Of a DNA stretch of 64,000 bases, positions 44,955-56,999 are shown piece by piece (within the stretch, counting starts at the first letter, position 1; every line of letters starts with the position of its first letter). The notes under the pieces are model-generated. The model made no database searches. It was not told the DNA's origin and saw only the letters and a program-made list of their open reading frames with translations. Source of the DNA: Elymus sibiricus (taxonomy: Eukaryota; Streptophyta; Magnoliopsida; Poales; Poaceae); the NCBI GenBank assembly GCA_039707655.1, contig CM077672.1:354436031-354500030 (forward strand). The letters run 5' to 3'. The translations under genes were made by a program, and so were the position numbers.

Positions 44955-45177
44955 TCAAAGTTTGAGGGATTACCATCTCGAAATACAATATCTAAGACCT
45001 CCTTCGGGCCCGAACCAAGCCAAACCATGGTTCGGCTCTGAGTTCTGCCAAAGTTTGCTAAAACATGACTAGCACGATTGCTATTGCGACGAATATGAGT
45101 AATAGAAGAGTCCCGTTCCCCCATACTTTGCTTTATCTCTCTAATCATGAAGGAACATTTTGACATGTTGCCCTCAG
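44955..45177 (-). pseudogene. LINE A: RNase H remnant, 3' part
   Basis: The minus strand encodes ITHIRRNSNRASHVLANFGR, the C-terminal end of the RNase H domain found at the end of plant LINE ORF2 proteins (RVT_3 type). Its upstream half continues at 50391 beyond the CACTA element. Frameshifts make it non-functional. Confidence 0.65.
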
Positions 45178-45430
45178 CACTACTAGAATTTTCCTCTTTG
45201 CTGAGTGCATTATGTCGGGCACTCGGCAATAGTATCTTTGCCGAGTTCCTACCAAAAAGTACTCGGTAAAAAAGCGAAACTCGGCAAACAGGTACTTTGC
45301 CGAGTGTCGTGGACAAAATGCTCGGTAAAACAACAAAACCCGGCAAAGGGGGTCTTTGCCGAGTGCTACACTCGGCAAAAGGGGGTCTTTACCGAGTGTC
45401 ACACTCGGCAAAAGGGGGTCTTCGCTACGC
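45178..45430 (+). repeat. CACTA left sub-terminal repeat region
   Basis: At least ten copies of TTTGCCGAGT or its complement ACTCGGCAAA occur in both orientations. In CACTA elements such motifs bind the transposase partner protein. They are mirrored at the right end. Confidence 0.8.
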
Positions 45431-45729
45431 TGCATGGTTTTGACTGTGGAGGTTGCATACGACCTCGGATGAAGATGGTCCAAAAATAAAAGTTGTTCAT
45501 TTTAACGAGACAGATAATTGTCATGTTGAGAACTTTTTCATTTGAGGCCATATGAATTACACTTTTTGCCATGTAAAAATTTAGTCGCAAATGACTAAGG
45601 CGATGATCATATTCATCGCAAAGTTTATCATAATGTGCCCAAACAAGACACATGGGTGTATCTTGCCATTATAAACAATGTTGCCAAATAAAGTTTCCAA
45701 CTTTTCTGTACCAACTTTTTTTTTCATTT

Positions 45730-47400
45730 TCTAAGTGTCAAAAATGGGTATTTTTGTGAAGCAAGTACAAAAAATAGGGTGCAAAATGGCACCACTTCAA
45801 TTTTCACCGTAAGTAGACCTTATTTTATGCACAATTCCCAAGTCTCATGGATTTTCTAGATCTCTAGCTACTTTCGCACATTTAAATGTCTTTTTGTTGG
45901 TTTCCCGAAAGTAATTGGAGAAGCACTTAGAGTTTTGAGAGATTCAACCCCTTGCAATGAATAGCCATGCCGGCCATTTTGACCCCGTTTTGGAGAAAAC
46001 GAAAGAAAAAGAATACAAGTTCAAAAAATGCAATCCTTTTGCATGGAGTACTTTTATGTGTACTAGTTGTGAAGAAAAATACCAAACTTTCAATATGACA
46101 AATTTGAAAAAAAATCCTTCACAAAATGGGCTATCATGTATGAACATTGATGACCTTCATGTCAAATGACCAAGGTGATGACCATATTCATTGCATAGTT
46201 TATTATAATGCTCCCAAATTAGAACATATGTGCATCTTGACATTACAAACAATGTGGCCAAATAGAGTTTCCAACTTTTTTGTAGAAAAAAACCATTTTT
46301 CATTTTTCTAAGAGTCAAAAATGGTTATTTGTTGTGAAGCAAGTACAAAGAAAAGGGTGCAAAATGGCACCACTCCAATTATCGCGGTAAGTAGACCATA
46401 TTTTATTCACAATTCCCCAGTTTCATGGATTTTCCAGTTTTCTAGCTACTTTCGCACATTTAAATGACTTTACGTTGATTTCCCGAAAGTAATTCAAATT
46501 TGAACTACAAGTGTGTGATAGCTCTATCGTAAAATTAGCAAAAAATATTTTTTGGCACACAAGTAGTCATTATATGGGAGAACCACTTATATTTTTGAGA
46601 GATTCAACCCCTTTCCATGAATAGCCATGCCGACCATTTTGACCCTGTTTTGGAAAAAATGAAAGAAAATGAATACAAGTTCGAAAAATGCACTCCTTTC
46701 GCATGGAGTCATTTTATGTGTACTAGTTGCAAGGAAAAATATCAAACTTTCAATATGACAAATTTGAAAAAAAAATCCTTCACAAAACGGGCTATCGTCT
46801 ATGAACATTCATGGCTTTCAAGTCAAATGAGCAAGTTGATGGTCATATTCATTACATAGTTTATTATAATGTTCCCAAATTAGACACATGGTTGCATCTC
46901 GCCATTACAAACAATGTTACCAACTAGAGTTTCCAACTTTTTTGTACAAAAAAATCATTTTTTATTCTCTAAGTGTCAAAAATGGTTATTTTTTGTGAAG
47001 CAAGTACAAAAAACAGGGTGCAAAATGGCACCACTTCAATTTTCATGGTAAGTAGACCTTATTTTATGCAAAGTTCCCAAGTTGTGTGGATTATCTAGAT
47101 TTCTAACTACTTTCGCACATTTAAATGACTTTACGTCGATTTTCCGAAACTAATTCAAATTTGAACTGCAAGTGTGTGATAGCTCTGTCCTAAAAATTAT
47201 CAAAAAATATTTTTAGGTAACAAGTAATCATTATATGGAAGATCCACTTAGAGTTTTGAGAGATTCAACCCCTTGCCACAAATAGCCATGCCGGTCATTT
47301 TGACCCTGTTTTGAAAAAATGAAAGAAAAAGAATACAACTTCAAAAAATGCAATCCTTTCACATGGAGTCCCGTTATGTATACTATTTGTGAGGAAAAAT
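45730..47400. repeat. CACTA internal tandem repeat, three units of about 580-660 bp
   Basis: AATAGCCATGCCGGCCATTT occurs near 45959, 46621 and 47284, and GCAAGTACAAA with GGGTGCAAAATGGCACCAC near 45760, 46340 and 47000. The first unit lacks about 80 bases found in the others. Small frames inside are shared between units and show no domain. Confidence 0.75.
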
Positions 47401-47467
47401 AATAAAATTGAATTTTATGAAAAAATTAATATGTAAAATACAAAAGAAAGATGGAAAGAAAACTCAT

Positions 47468-48574
47468 CTATGCATGGAGCACTTTTGGGTCAACATTTTC
47501 TTTGTCTTTATATGGTTCGGTCATAGCACTAAGGGTTGCATTGAGTAACTCATCTATGCATGGAGCAACGGAATCAAGTGCACTTTCGAGTACCACACAA
47601 CATTCTGGAGAGTTGGCTGCTCTATGTGCCATATTGTGAAATTTATGAGACAGATCCTTGTATCAAAGTTGATCTTCTAATTTTGGATTTTCCATCACGT
47701 TCCTTCCTTGCCTATCTTGTATACTTCCATTGCGTGCTTCTCTAGTCCATCTCTTTAAGAGATAATGTGTGTGGCAATGTCTTTATATTTATCAAATCAA
47801 GAACTTTTAGACCATGCCCACACAATATCCCTGTCCTATTAAACATTCCACAACTACATGAAACAGTTTGGGTCGAAGGATCACCTATCACTATGCGCTC
47901 CTCCTCAAACTGCAAATCACCGTGCAAACTCCCAATAGCAACAACAAATTTGTTATTTCCATCCAATACTCTACAACATGCAGCCATTGATCTTTCATAC
48001 TCACCTTGGAAAGCTTCAAAAATAATTGGAGTGTACACTTTGCTTGCTTGCACCAACATAGGTGTGCACATTTTAATTCTTGGCAACTTCTTCCTCGCCT
48101 CGAATTCAGATTCCAATTCCTTTGTTCTTTTTACTTCCACTGTCCTCTCAAAATGCATCAAGAATCGAACAATATGAAAATCTGATTTCAAATGATTCTT
48201 CAACGCATTGTTGAAGCTCTCACTTAATTGTGTGCTTCTCACTCCCAATCAGTTCTTGTTTCAGCTCATCCGAACTCTACAATGTAATACTCATTGTCGA
48301 TCCAATGTAATACTCATCCGAACTCTACAATCAGTTCTTGTTTCAGCTCTAAAACGCTTTGGCTCACGATCGGTTTGGCCTTTCCTTCGAAGACCCTCAT
48401 TGGAGAAAACAAATCTGCATGAAGTCACCTTTCCATCTAATTTGCTTTTGTTGGTGCATCTTTTCCTCACATCAAAGCCTATGTGACCCCATATTCTACC
48501 CAAAACACCCAAGCCTCATCCGAATCTCTGAATCTCATACCAACTTGAGGTGTCCTCTTGTCAATTTCTGCCAT
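47468..48574 (-). pseudogene. Captured FAR1/FHY3-like gene copy lacking its central domain
   Basis: The minus strand opens with an ATG at 48574 and reads PQVGMRF and DSDEAWVFW, then GFDVRKRCTNKSKLDGKVTS, the FAR1 DNA-binding domain. After about 48291 the sequence jumps to GVRSTQLSESFNNALKNHL (48248) and on to a SWIM zinc finger VSCSCGMFNRTGILCGHGL (about 47803-47859) followed by LKRWTREA in another frame. The MULE transposase-like core that normally separates these parts, several hundred residues, is missing. At least two frameshifts and one TGA interrupt it. The junction contains direct repeats 82 bp apart. FAR1-type proteins are transcription factors derived from Mutator transposases; this copy cannot work. 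Confidence 0.75.
48246..48349. repeat. 82-bp direct repeat at the FAR1 deletion junction
   Basis: AATCAGTTCTTGTTTCAGCT occurs at 48247-48266 and 48329-48348, and CATCCGAACTCTACAAT and GTAATACTCAT also occur twice between them. The cluster marks where the central domain is missing. Confidence 0.75.
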
Positions 48575-50095
48575 TGCACAACACTTTGACAGTTGCATAA
48601 TACCCAAATTCTGCCGAAATTCATAACGACATGTATAATTAGTGGCAGACCGATATGGCTACTAAACAATACAATAAGACATGTACAGATGCAAAAAAAA
48701 AAAAGGAAGCACCGGAACCTCTCTAAATTGAACTGAACGCTGCCATCAGTACATATATAGGATTGGGCTTCATGTCCACATTAGTTCATAAACTGAAACT
48801 AGTCATCATGGCATGACCACCATAAATAAAAATTGCAGAAAACTAGCAAATGTGCAGGTTTCTTGTCCTCTCTGATTTGTTGTTACTAAATCAAACAACA
48901 TTACTGAGATGGGACGTTGTATACTTGTTACTAAATCAAACAACATTGCAAAGGAGCTATATTATATACTTCAATTTTATAAACAGGAGCAGAGATAAGC
49001 TACAATTTCAGAGATGTGGGTATGCTGTACGAATAAGAACATCTTCAGCCAAAGCAAAATTTCAGAAAAATGTTAGTCTGAATATTAACAGGCAGGGGAC
49101 TCACGACAAAATCGTCCGATGAGATTCACCTAGAATCGCGTGGTGCGGTGGCGGCGGCTCTCCTCCCTCCTCTACAGCGACGCCGCAGCCCCTCGTCGCT
49201 TTCCTCCGCGGCGGCGCTGCCCCTGCTCGCTCTCCTCCGCGACGGCGTTGGGCTGCCTCGCTTCGACCGTCGGGGCGCAGCTTTCCTCCCTCTCCCCTGC
49301 GTGGCAGCTCGTCGTCCTCTCCTTCGCGACTGCGACGATCTGCTTCCACCCTTTCTTCCGCGGCGCGGCGCGGGAGAGCAGGAGGCTCCCGCCAAATCCC
49401 TAGCTTTTCCCCGCCATAGCCCTCGTGCTCCCCTCAAGTCTCCAGTTGTGGCTTGTTTTCACTTGGGCCAATGTAAAGCGTTGGATATGGTTTGAATGGC
49501 TGATACATGGCCGCATGTTACAGCGGCAAGTCACCTGATCTCGGTCCTGATCGGATCCCTCCTATCTTTCTCTCTCTTATCTCTCTGGCCTCTCTCTCTC
49601 GTGGGTCGGGGAGGAGGCTGCTGGCTCCGGCTAGCCGTCAGCAGCCCTCGTCCGCCTCGGGCAGCACCGCAGCAGCGACGCAGGCAGCAACAGCAGCAGC
49701 TTGGTGGTGCGACCCTTCGTCGAGCAGCAGTAGCACAGCCCGCCCGAGCAGCTCTTCAGCACGTCCTTCGTCCCGAGCAGCAGCGCTCCGGCAAGCTGCC
49801 CCGCGCGTCGACGGCGACACCAAGCGTGGCGGCCAGGCTCACCTCACGCATGCACATCGACAGCGAGTGCGCTCACCCAACGCGCGGCATCATTGAGGCC
49901 GGCTTGCGTCAATGGCGATGGCCTCCTTTTCGTGAGCTGCTCTTCCCGAGCGTCAGCGGCCACAACCTTCTCTTCTCGAGCGTCAGTGGCGACGGCAGCA
50001 ACAGAGCAGTTGCGAGGTTGAGGAGTTCCCGGCGGCGGTGGCGGCGGCGGGAGCAGCAGCTCCCCATCGTCTTTTTTTTTAATTCAGCTAAATAG
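48575..50095. other. CACTA interior with GC-rich segment
   Basis: 48600-49100 is AT-rich and has no domain. 49120-50095 is GC- and CpG-rich with Arg/Ala/Pro/Ser-rich frames on both strands (for example Gln and Arg runs near 49680). On the minus strand CTAG before GTGAATCTC near 49131-49136 could be a 5' splice site, so this may be the captured first exon and promoter of the FAR1-like gene. This is a guess. Confidence 0.4.
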
Positions 50096-50390
50096 TTTTA
50101 CCGAGTGCATGCACTCGACAAAGCCTTGTCCCTTCACCGAGTACCTATTGCGCCGTCTCTGTTTGCTCCCGTCAAGTTGCCTTTCTTTGCCGAGTACCCG
50201 TGTTTGCCACTCGGCAAAGACTTTGCCGAGCGTCCGACGAAAGGCTCTCGGCAAATTTCTATTTGCCGGAAAGGGGTACACCGAGTGTCCTTTGCCGAGT
50301 ACAACAATACTCGGCAAAAGTATTGCCGAGTTTTTTTGGCCCTTTGCCGAGTGTTTTTGGCACTCGGCAAACAAGTAAATTCTAGTAGTG
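50096..50390 (-). repeat. CACTA right sub-terminal repeat region
   Basis: CCTTTGCCGAGTG and ACTCGGCAAA copies mirror the left end. It ends in AAATTCTAGTAGTG. Confidence 0.8.
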
Positions 50391-50640
50391 CAGCGTTCGT
50401 CAACATAGTCATAGCTTCTAGCAGTCAGATTCAATATGGATGGGTAAATTGCTCCACTGCCGCACTAGTTGATCCCTTCTCGCATAGCGAGAACTTCAGA
50501 CTCCAATGCATCATCACAGTCCTCAACGTGTCTGCAAGAACAGAATATTATGTTGCCCCGATGGTCACGAAGGACCAAGTTGTGGTGCTTTTGGGGGCTA
50601 CATTTAGGCAAACCGGCTCACTATCATGGAGGCCATTTAT
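50391..50640 (-). pseudogene. LINE A: RNase H remnant, 5' part
   Basis: Minus-strand frames read LVLRDHRGNIIFCSCRHVED and DALESEVLAMREGI, typical of the first half of RVT_3 RNase H (the E of ESEVLAM corresponds to a catalytic Glu). It joins 45177 in orientation. At least two frameshifts and a stop are present. Confidence 0.65.
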
Positions 50641-50744
50641 TTGGTCAAATGCCAAGAGAAGCACCTCTGAAGTTTGTCTGTATACTAATGCTTCTGATAA
50701 TATTTGCTGGCTGCAGTTTTTCTGTTTACACTCACTGCCATGTA

Positions 50745-50965
50745 CTCCCTCCAGTCCTTTTTACTTTGCGTATTAGATTTTTGTTAAGTCAAACTTTACA
50801 AAGTTCGACCAAATTTATATTAAAAAATATCAACATCTAGAATATAGAATATATATATATACTATGAAACTACATTTCACAATGAATCTAACAATATTGA
50901 TTTGGCATTGTGAATGTTGATAATTTTTTCTATAAGTTTGGTCAAAGTAGAGATCCTAGCATTTA
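50745..50965. mobile_element. Stowaway MITE, truncated at right end
   Basis: TA then CTCCCTCCAGTCC at 50743-50757 is a Stowaway end; the body (TTAAGTCAAACTTTACAAAG, ATATATATATATAC, TTGGTCAAAGTAG) is typical of these MITEs. No GGAGGGAG end is found, so it looks truncated near 50965. Confidence 0.6.
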
Positions 50966-53265
50966 TCGTGAAAGTTCATAAGTTAGTAGATTACGCAAAG
51001 GTAATAAATGAGCATGATCCCCTTAATATATAGACTATCATAAATGTATCTCTAATTTTTTGTTTCATCTCATGAAAAAGACAGAGAGTTTGCTTCAGGT
51101 CTTGAGCATCATCCTCAATTTTGACCCTTCAGATGCAAAACGTTTGTTGATAAAATAGTCCTTAGACGAACCATTTTATTGCCAAAGAGGGTTGGCAAGA
51201 TTGCACAAAAAGAAATACTATAGCTTGGGATGGGGTGTGAGGTGGGGTGAGAGAGTAGCAAACGTCATAGAAGAAAATTTCCTATAACTAAGGCATGTCG
51301 TTATGTTCCCATCCAACTTCTGTGTACCTATATTAATTCAGAGCTCAAACAAGCACCTCTGCTTGAAAGGCTTCCAGCGTGCATGTTTTGAAGATTAATT
51401 GAAAGCAACCACCATAAATTTGGTTGTGCTTGAGATCTTCACACTTTATGGCCGACTGCAAAATGCCAACTCCATGAGGCATGCTAGTCATGTAGAAGGT
51501 TAGTAGTGTTATGTGCCACAATGATCTTTCCTCACGTATGGTACATCCTACCCAAATCACTGCAAAGCAATAACACGCACCCACACCCTCAAAATTCTGC
51601 ACCAAGTGCGTGCCTCCTCTCCCTATTGTCAACATTTCTGCATGCTCGTGCAACACTCTAGCACGACACATCAAACTCCATGCCGACATGCGTCATACAA
51701 GTTGGACATCAACACAATACAGACACTCCAATGATCTTTTTCTCGGACAATCGTGCAGTGTCATAAGAGCTACAGTGGGTCTAAAGGTTTGTATTGTTAT
51801 CAGTTGAGTTTTAAAGCTTTAGAAACCTATTATGAAATTATATTTTCAATTAATTATGTGGTTTCGAATATAAGCAAGTTATAAAAACATATGTAACATA
51901 TATAAGGTAAAACATCACTGGTCAAAAATAGAAGATTAGTAATTTTAGCAGTGAAAGTTGAGAGGTTTGATTCAACCATGAAAGGCTGGATATCATCCAA
52001 ATTTACCAGACACACTCTAATATTGCTTCATGTAATATACATGCATCAAGTTAGCTTATTTTCCATCTCATTAATCGGTGGAGTGTTTGCTTCAAGCACT
52101 GAGCATCAACTTTAAGTCTTACTATTTCCATGCCAACTTTGGTCCTTATATTTTTTTGACCAAAACTTTGGTACCTATATTTAGAGCTTTGATACTTGTA
52201 TTCTTTTTCTCCAACTTGCATCAATCATATTTTGCAAGGTATGCCATCTTCTGTTGAAAGACAAACGATGGAGCTAACTGTTGAAAGGCATACCTCCGAT
52301 GGGTGTAGTATAGTGGTCATGGACAGTGAATAACGTTGAAATGATTAATGGTCCCATGTGTCATTTGGTTACATGGCACTAGTATATTAAATGGTAGTGA
52401 TATACATAACTTGAGCAACTGATACCAAGATGCTACACTAAGCTTTTTGCATGTCACCTTTTGAAAGATCTCTTTGTCTGGTCGCATGTACTTGTAGGAT
52501 GCAGTCATGCTAAAAGTTTGAGTACCTACCCGAATGCTATATCATGAAGAGAAACATAAGCATTTATGTTCTTATATCCATCATTCTTAGGCACACTGTG
52601 AACCTTTCACCTTTAAAAAGAATATGGGAGTTTGATATAATGAGAGTGGATTTTTCGAGCTGGGAGTGTGCCTTGACCTACACTTTAGATATTTATAATA
52701 TACCAAAAATTTCAAAAACGATTTTAGGGATTGTAGTACTAGAGTTACATTGACCTATATATAAAGTTTCATTGTGATATGTCCATTTGGGAGAGACACA
52801 AAAGAGAAAGTTCTATAATTTTTTATTCAGATATATTTGCTGACACTTATTCTTTTTATGTGTCACATACCATTGGTTTTTCTTACTATTTTATGTGCCA
52901 CATTTTATAGTGTTATACTACAATCATTATTTTTAGAGAATATTTATTACAATTGTAATATTTATCATTCTGAAAGTTAAGGGGCATTACTAAATCCATC
53001 TCAATCGCTCTCTGGGTACCATTAAAGAGAGCACACATGACTTGATGGGGCCACAAAACTAAGTCGAGAAAAGGGAGCAAGGTTGAGTGTGGCCCACTTG
53101 TCGTGACTACATACATGTGAGAAGGGACCGCCATGAAGGAAAAGTGTAGATTAACCACGACCCCCCCCCCCCCCCCCAAAAAATATTTTTTACCATTGCC
53201 ATTATTGATTAATTGTTCACTACTTCATTGATAAATTAAACTATGTATTTAGTTGTATTAAATAC
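50966..53265. other. AT-rich intergenic DNA
   Basis: No coding domain, LTR or clear transposon end is seen. A run of 17 C at 53161-53177 followed by A6 is the only striking local feature. Weakly similar phrases (TTTGCTTCA, GAGCATCA) occur near 51090 and 52090. Confidence 0.5.
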
Positions 53266-54089
53266 ATGCACGTCAGGTACCGAAGGCCGACAACATATCC
53301 ACGTACATCACCTATGCCAATCACTTTGGTATATGATTTAATTGATCTTTCTGCTACCAAGCTTACTGACGTGTGCCTCCTTTGTGGTGTCGAACGAAAG
53401 GATGACTTCCACGCAATGTGCAGGTGCCCTTTGGCGAAAGAACTGTGGCAAGCTATGGCGATGGATTGGCCTATCCCGAAGGTTGAGGATGTACGCAAAA
53501 CTAGTCCTGAATGGCTATTCTCACCGCAGGATCCACTATCGGACATCACACGCATGGTAATTCTCATGATCATGTGGCGTGTGTGGTACGTGCAGAATGA
53601 AATTACCCACGACAAGTCCCCTCCACTAACGGAAGCATCGCACAGATCCCTCCACGGCTACATCAACTCGTTGTTGTGCATTCACCAATGGCCTCAAGGT
53701 GATCAGGAGAAAGGGAAGATAGTGGTCCAAGTTGATACCCCGGTCAGCCACAAACTAACGCAACCGAAGCATGAACTGCGCTGGGTGCAGCCCCCCGCCG
53801 GCTGGACCAAATTAAATTCAGACGACAACCATGTGAACGCTACTGGTGCAGCGGGCGGGGGCATGGTGCTGCGAAAATGAGCACGAGGAGGCCATCTTTA
53901 CTACAAGCAGGGAACTCCTCACATGTGATAGTGGTCTTGAGGTTGAGCTAGCAACCTGTAGGGAGGGCCTCGCGCTTGCGCTACACCGTACGAGCTTGCC
54001 AATTGCCATTGAGTTTGATAGTACCGAAGCTGTTTCGATGCTCAATGCTCGGTCGGTGGACTGATCAAGATATCATGTGCTTGTGGAGG
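53266..54089 (+). pseudogene. LINE B: zf-RVT and RNase H remnant, 5' part
   Basis: The frame to 53880 has CLLCGVERKDDFHAMCRCPL, the zinc-binding zf-RVT motif that follows RT in plant LINEs, then an Arg/Trp-rich linker (MIMWRVWYVQNE) and the start of RVT_3 RNase H (GWTKLNSDD). A frameshift near 53880 moves the RNase H into another frame (ELATCREGLALALHRTSLPI, AIEFDSTEAVSMLNARS). It is then cut by the DNA transposon. The RT and endonuclease are absent, so the LINE is 5'-truncated or its front is not preserved. Confidence 0.75.
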
Positions 54090-54519
54090 AGATTCAGAGC
54101 TGCATTTTGATTTTCGGTTTGTGTTTTTTTTCGTCCTTGGCCGAAATGGCCGAATTTCAGGAATTTTAAATTTTTTGGCAAAATCTCGGACGAAATTGCA
54201 AAATCAAAATTTGACCAAAATTTGACCGAAATTTGGCCAAAATTCGGTCGAAATTCGAACAAGATTTGAAATAAAACAGAGCATAAACATAGCAGCGCAA
54301 CGACCATCAGGATTGATCATATAAACTTCAGCAAATAAGCTCTAGGGATTAATAAAACTGCATCTGTCCAACATAACAACATAACCCTTAACAGTCCAAC
54401 ATCAGTTCAACCATCACAACGTAGTTCAGAGTTTAAATAGTCCGGTACAACCAACAGACTTAAAGGATTACACATAGAAACAACAGCTCCAAAAGACAAT
54501 GATCAAAGCATGACATTGA

Positions 54520-55290
54520 AACAGCAGCTCCAAGCTTGCCTACATCCAAAAGCTTCTTGATATCCTTGGTTATTCTTCACGTGCCATTTCTGGTTTAGAG
54601 AAAACATAGGAAGGGTCAGGATGGAGGTAGTTCTGCATCGGAATTATCTTCTGCCACTTTGTGCATAAAAAAATAAAATGGACTAACAGGAAAAGTAAGT
54701 AGCTAGTAGAACAATAGTCAAATGTTATGCATGCTTATGAATCAAATAACAAATCTACTGCAGCAATATAGTTTTTTATTCTCCAAAAAGCTTCAGGAGC
54801 AAAGGTTAAATGCCTCCATATACTAGAATGATGAATTCTAGTTTATAGTTTGTACTCCAGCACAACGAAACTCTAAGGATACAAAGAAAGCAACATAGAC
54901 ACAAACAGCCCACTGTTGGCTTGGACTAGCCATTTGTCAATTGTCATATAGAAGGAAAATCCACGGTGAAAAATGTGAATCAAAAATCATGCATAAGCCC
55001 AAACATATTGCAGGATAAATACAGTGGTTAATACATAGGTATATTCAAATAACATCAAGATAAAGTTCCAGGTTTCATGTATTTGTGGTAACATTTTAGG
55101 ATAATATAAATATACCTATAAAACAGCAGCTCCAAGCTTGCATACATCCAAAAGCTTCTTGATATCCTTAGTTCTTCATGTGGCATTTCTGGTTTCGAGA
55201 AAACAGAGAAACGATCAGGATGGATGTAGTTCAACATCAGAATTTTCTTCTTCCACTTTGTGCATAATGAAATAAAATGGACTAACAGGG
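54520..55290. repeat. Direct duplication, about 170 bp, spaced 602 bp, inside DNA transposon
   Basis: AACAGCAGCTCCAAGCTTGC at 54520 recurs at 55122 and the copies stay similar for about 170 bases (TTCTTGATATCCTT, CACTTTGTGCATAA, AATGGACTAACAGG). GGATAATATAAATA also recurs at about 55099 and 55329. Confidence 0.7.
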
Positions 55291-55491
55291 AAGTGTCTAG
55301 TGCAACAATAGTCAAGTGGTAACATTTCAGGATAATATAAATACATTGCTTAACATGATAACGAGGCTAGGCATGGATAGAAGGTGCATACATCTAAGTA
55401 ACTAGCAGCTCCAAGTAACTAAAATTTTCTAAGCAATTATCATGAATCATAAAACACTAAAAAGAAGAGACTTACCAGCAGGTTTTGTTAA

Positions 55492-56052
55492 TTATATTAG
55501 TTTCTTTGGGAAACAGCAGGGTAGAGGGTTGTTGACGTCCTTGGTCTTCTTCTTGACAAGCCATACAGATCTACGGGTCTCCAAATTGCCATCGCTTGGT
55601 GGTGCGTCCTTTTCCACTTGAATTTGTGTCTCTTTTTCCACTTGCATTTGCGCCTCTTGCTGATCTTGCATTGATGGATCATCTTCCTCATCCTCACTCA
55701 CCCCATCATTATCCTCACTCTCACTATCAACAAATTCATTCTCTTCAACATCATCCTCACTCTCGGTGTCTACATACTCATTCTCTTCATCATCGTTCCT
55801 CTTTCTTTTATTGTTATTACCCTTACCAACATATGAAGCTTTCATGCTTGAGTTGAGGCGCCTTATTTTCTCAAAAACATCACTAGCAGCATCGGCTCCA
55901 TCAATAATTGGATCCTCTTCATCCTCATTCAACCACTCCATTATTGGGTTTGTTTCATCAAACATTGTTGTATCCATTAATAATGCACTTGGATCAATTT
56001 CTTTATCAATATCTCTCTCTTTCTCTTGATCTTCTTCAGCACATATCTTCAA
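55492..56052 (-). pseudogene. Acidic C-terminal end of transposase-like gene
   Basis: The minus-strand frame reads EIDPSALLMDTTMFDETNPI followed by MEWLNEDEEDPIIDGAD, then a Lys/Arg patch (NNNKRKRNDDE) and a long Asp/Glu/Ser-rich tail (two copies of YVDTESEDDVEENE-like units, and a Gln/Glu repeat). The first segment resembles the tail that follows the dimerisation domain of plant hAT transposases. No catalytic part remains upstream. I rate the hAT assignment as tentative. Confidence 0.45.
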
Positions 56053-56734
56053 GGTTTGGATAGTAAACGAAGTAAATTATTTGTTCTAGTTTTATACATG
56101 GAAGGACAATACAAGATAGAAAGCAAAATGTGTTGGTTTATACCTTTAGGTTGTAGCGGACAGAAACTAGCTTGTGGAGCTTGTCATATAAAAGACGATT
56201 ATGAAGAGTAGGTAACTAAGGAAGCAACCCTTGCTTACTTGGGTGTCCTCATATGAATGATAAACAAAAACAGTACAGCTCGATGCTCTAGTTTAGATAC
56301 TAAGGAATAAGCAATTTATATACAACCTGATGCTCTAGTTTGCCAAACAGACAAGTCACAAACTATAATCTATTCTTGAGAAAGATACTTCGAAGCTTAG
56401 TTCTAGAACCACCACTTAATGGTACCGCTGAACATTGAAATTAACCATCGGTCAACATCTACTTAGTTAAATACACAAGTAACACAACTGAATTTTTATT
56501 GGACTTGCTGTAGATCTAAATAAATGATCAATTCAAACATGAGATGCTTCTGCAAATATACAAGCCAGTGGTTGGATGTGATAAAAAAAACTTTAATATT
56601 GCACACAAGCATCATCTCAACGGCTCAAAAACAAGCACACAACCCACATCTATGGAACGATTATATATTTTAGGATGTTCAGAATAACGTTTGTAACCCA
56701 CTTTTTTGTTGGACCAAAATAAATATTACCAGAT

Positions 56735-56845
56735 CGTGAGCATCCTTAGTGACTACCAGATGCATGTATGTTTCAGATTATATACCAAACCAAAACATTG
56801 TGAGAATCCTTGGTGACTACCAGATGCATGTATATTTCAGATTAA
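56735..56845. repeat. 64-bp tandem duplication
   Basis: GTGACTACCAGATGCATGTA with TTTCAGATTA occurs at about 56736 and again at about 56800. Both copies lie in the DNA transposon. Confidence 0.7.
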
Positions 56846-56999
56846 TAATGTTACTGCTGTACGTTCAACTCATCAAGACTCACTTTTTCTTACCCCCGTA
56901 TGATATATGCATTTGCCAAGCCATTTACCAAGGACCTCTCCTAAATCTAAAGCAGCACAAGTACATCGCAGTACACAGATTATAACTAAGAAACAAAGC

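Larger units (their letters stand above)
45178..50390. mobile_element. CACTA transposon, 5213 bp, non-autonomous
   Basis: The ends are inverted: CACTACTAGAATTT at 45178 and AAATTCTAGTAGTG at 50390. The 3-bp target duplication CAG is perfect (45175-45177 and 50391-50393). Sub-terminal CTTTGCCGAGTG motifs are dense at 45190-45430 and 50096-50390. No CACTA transposase or TnpA-like domain is present. Inside are tandem repeats, a captured FAR1-like gene copy and a GC-rich segment. It interrupts LINE A. Confidence 0.92.

Noticed and set aside
45178..45430. CACTA sub-terminal repeats as a CRISPR-like array
   Set aside because: The motif is short, in both orientations, and unevenly spaced; the organism is a plant.
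53161..53177. Run of 17 C as a functional site
   Set aside because: Homopolymers of C also lie at the LTR ends of element 2; most likely slippage or an assembly artefact.
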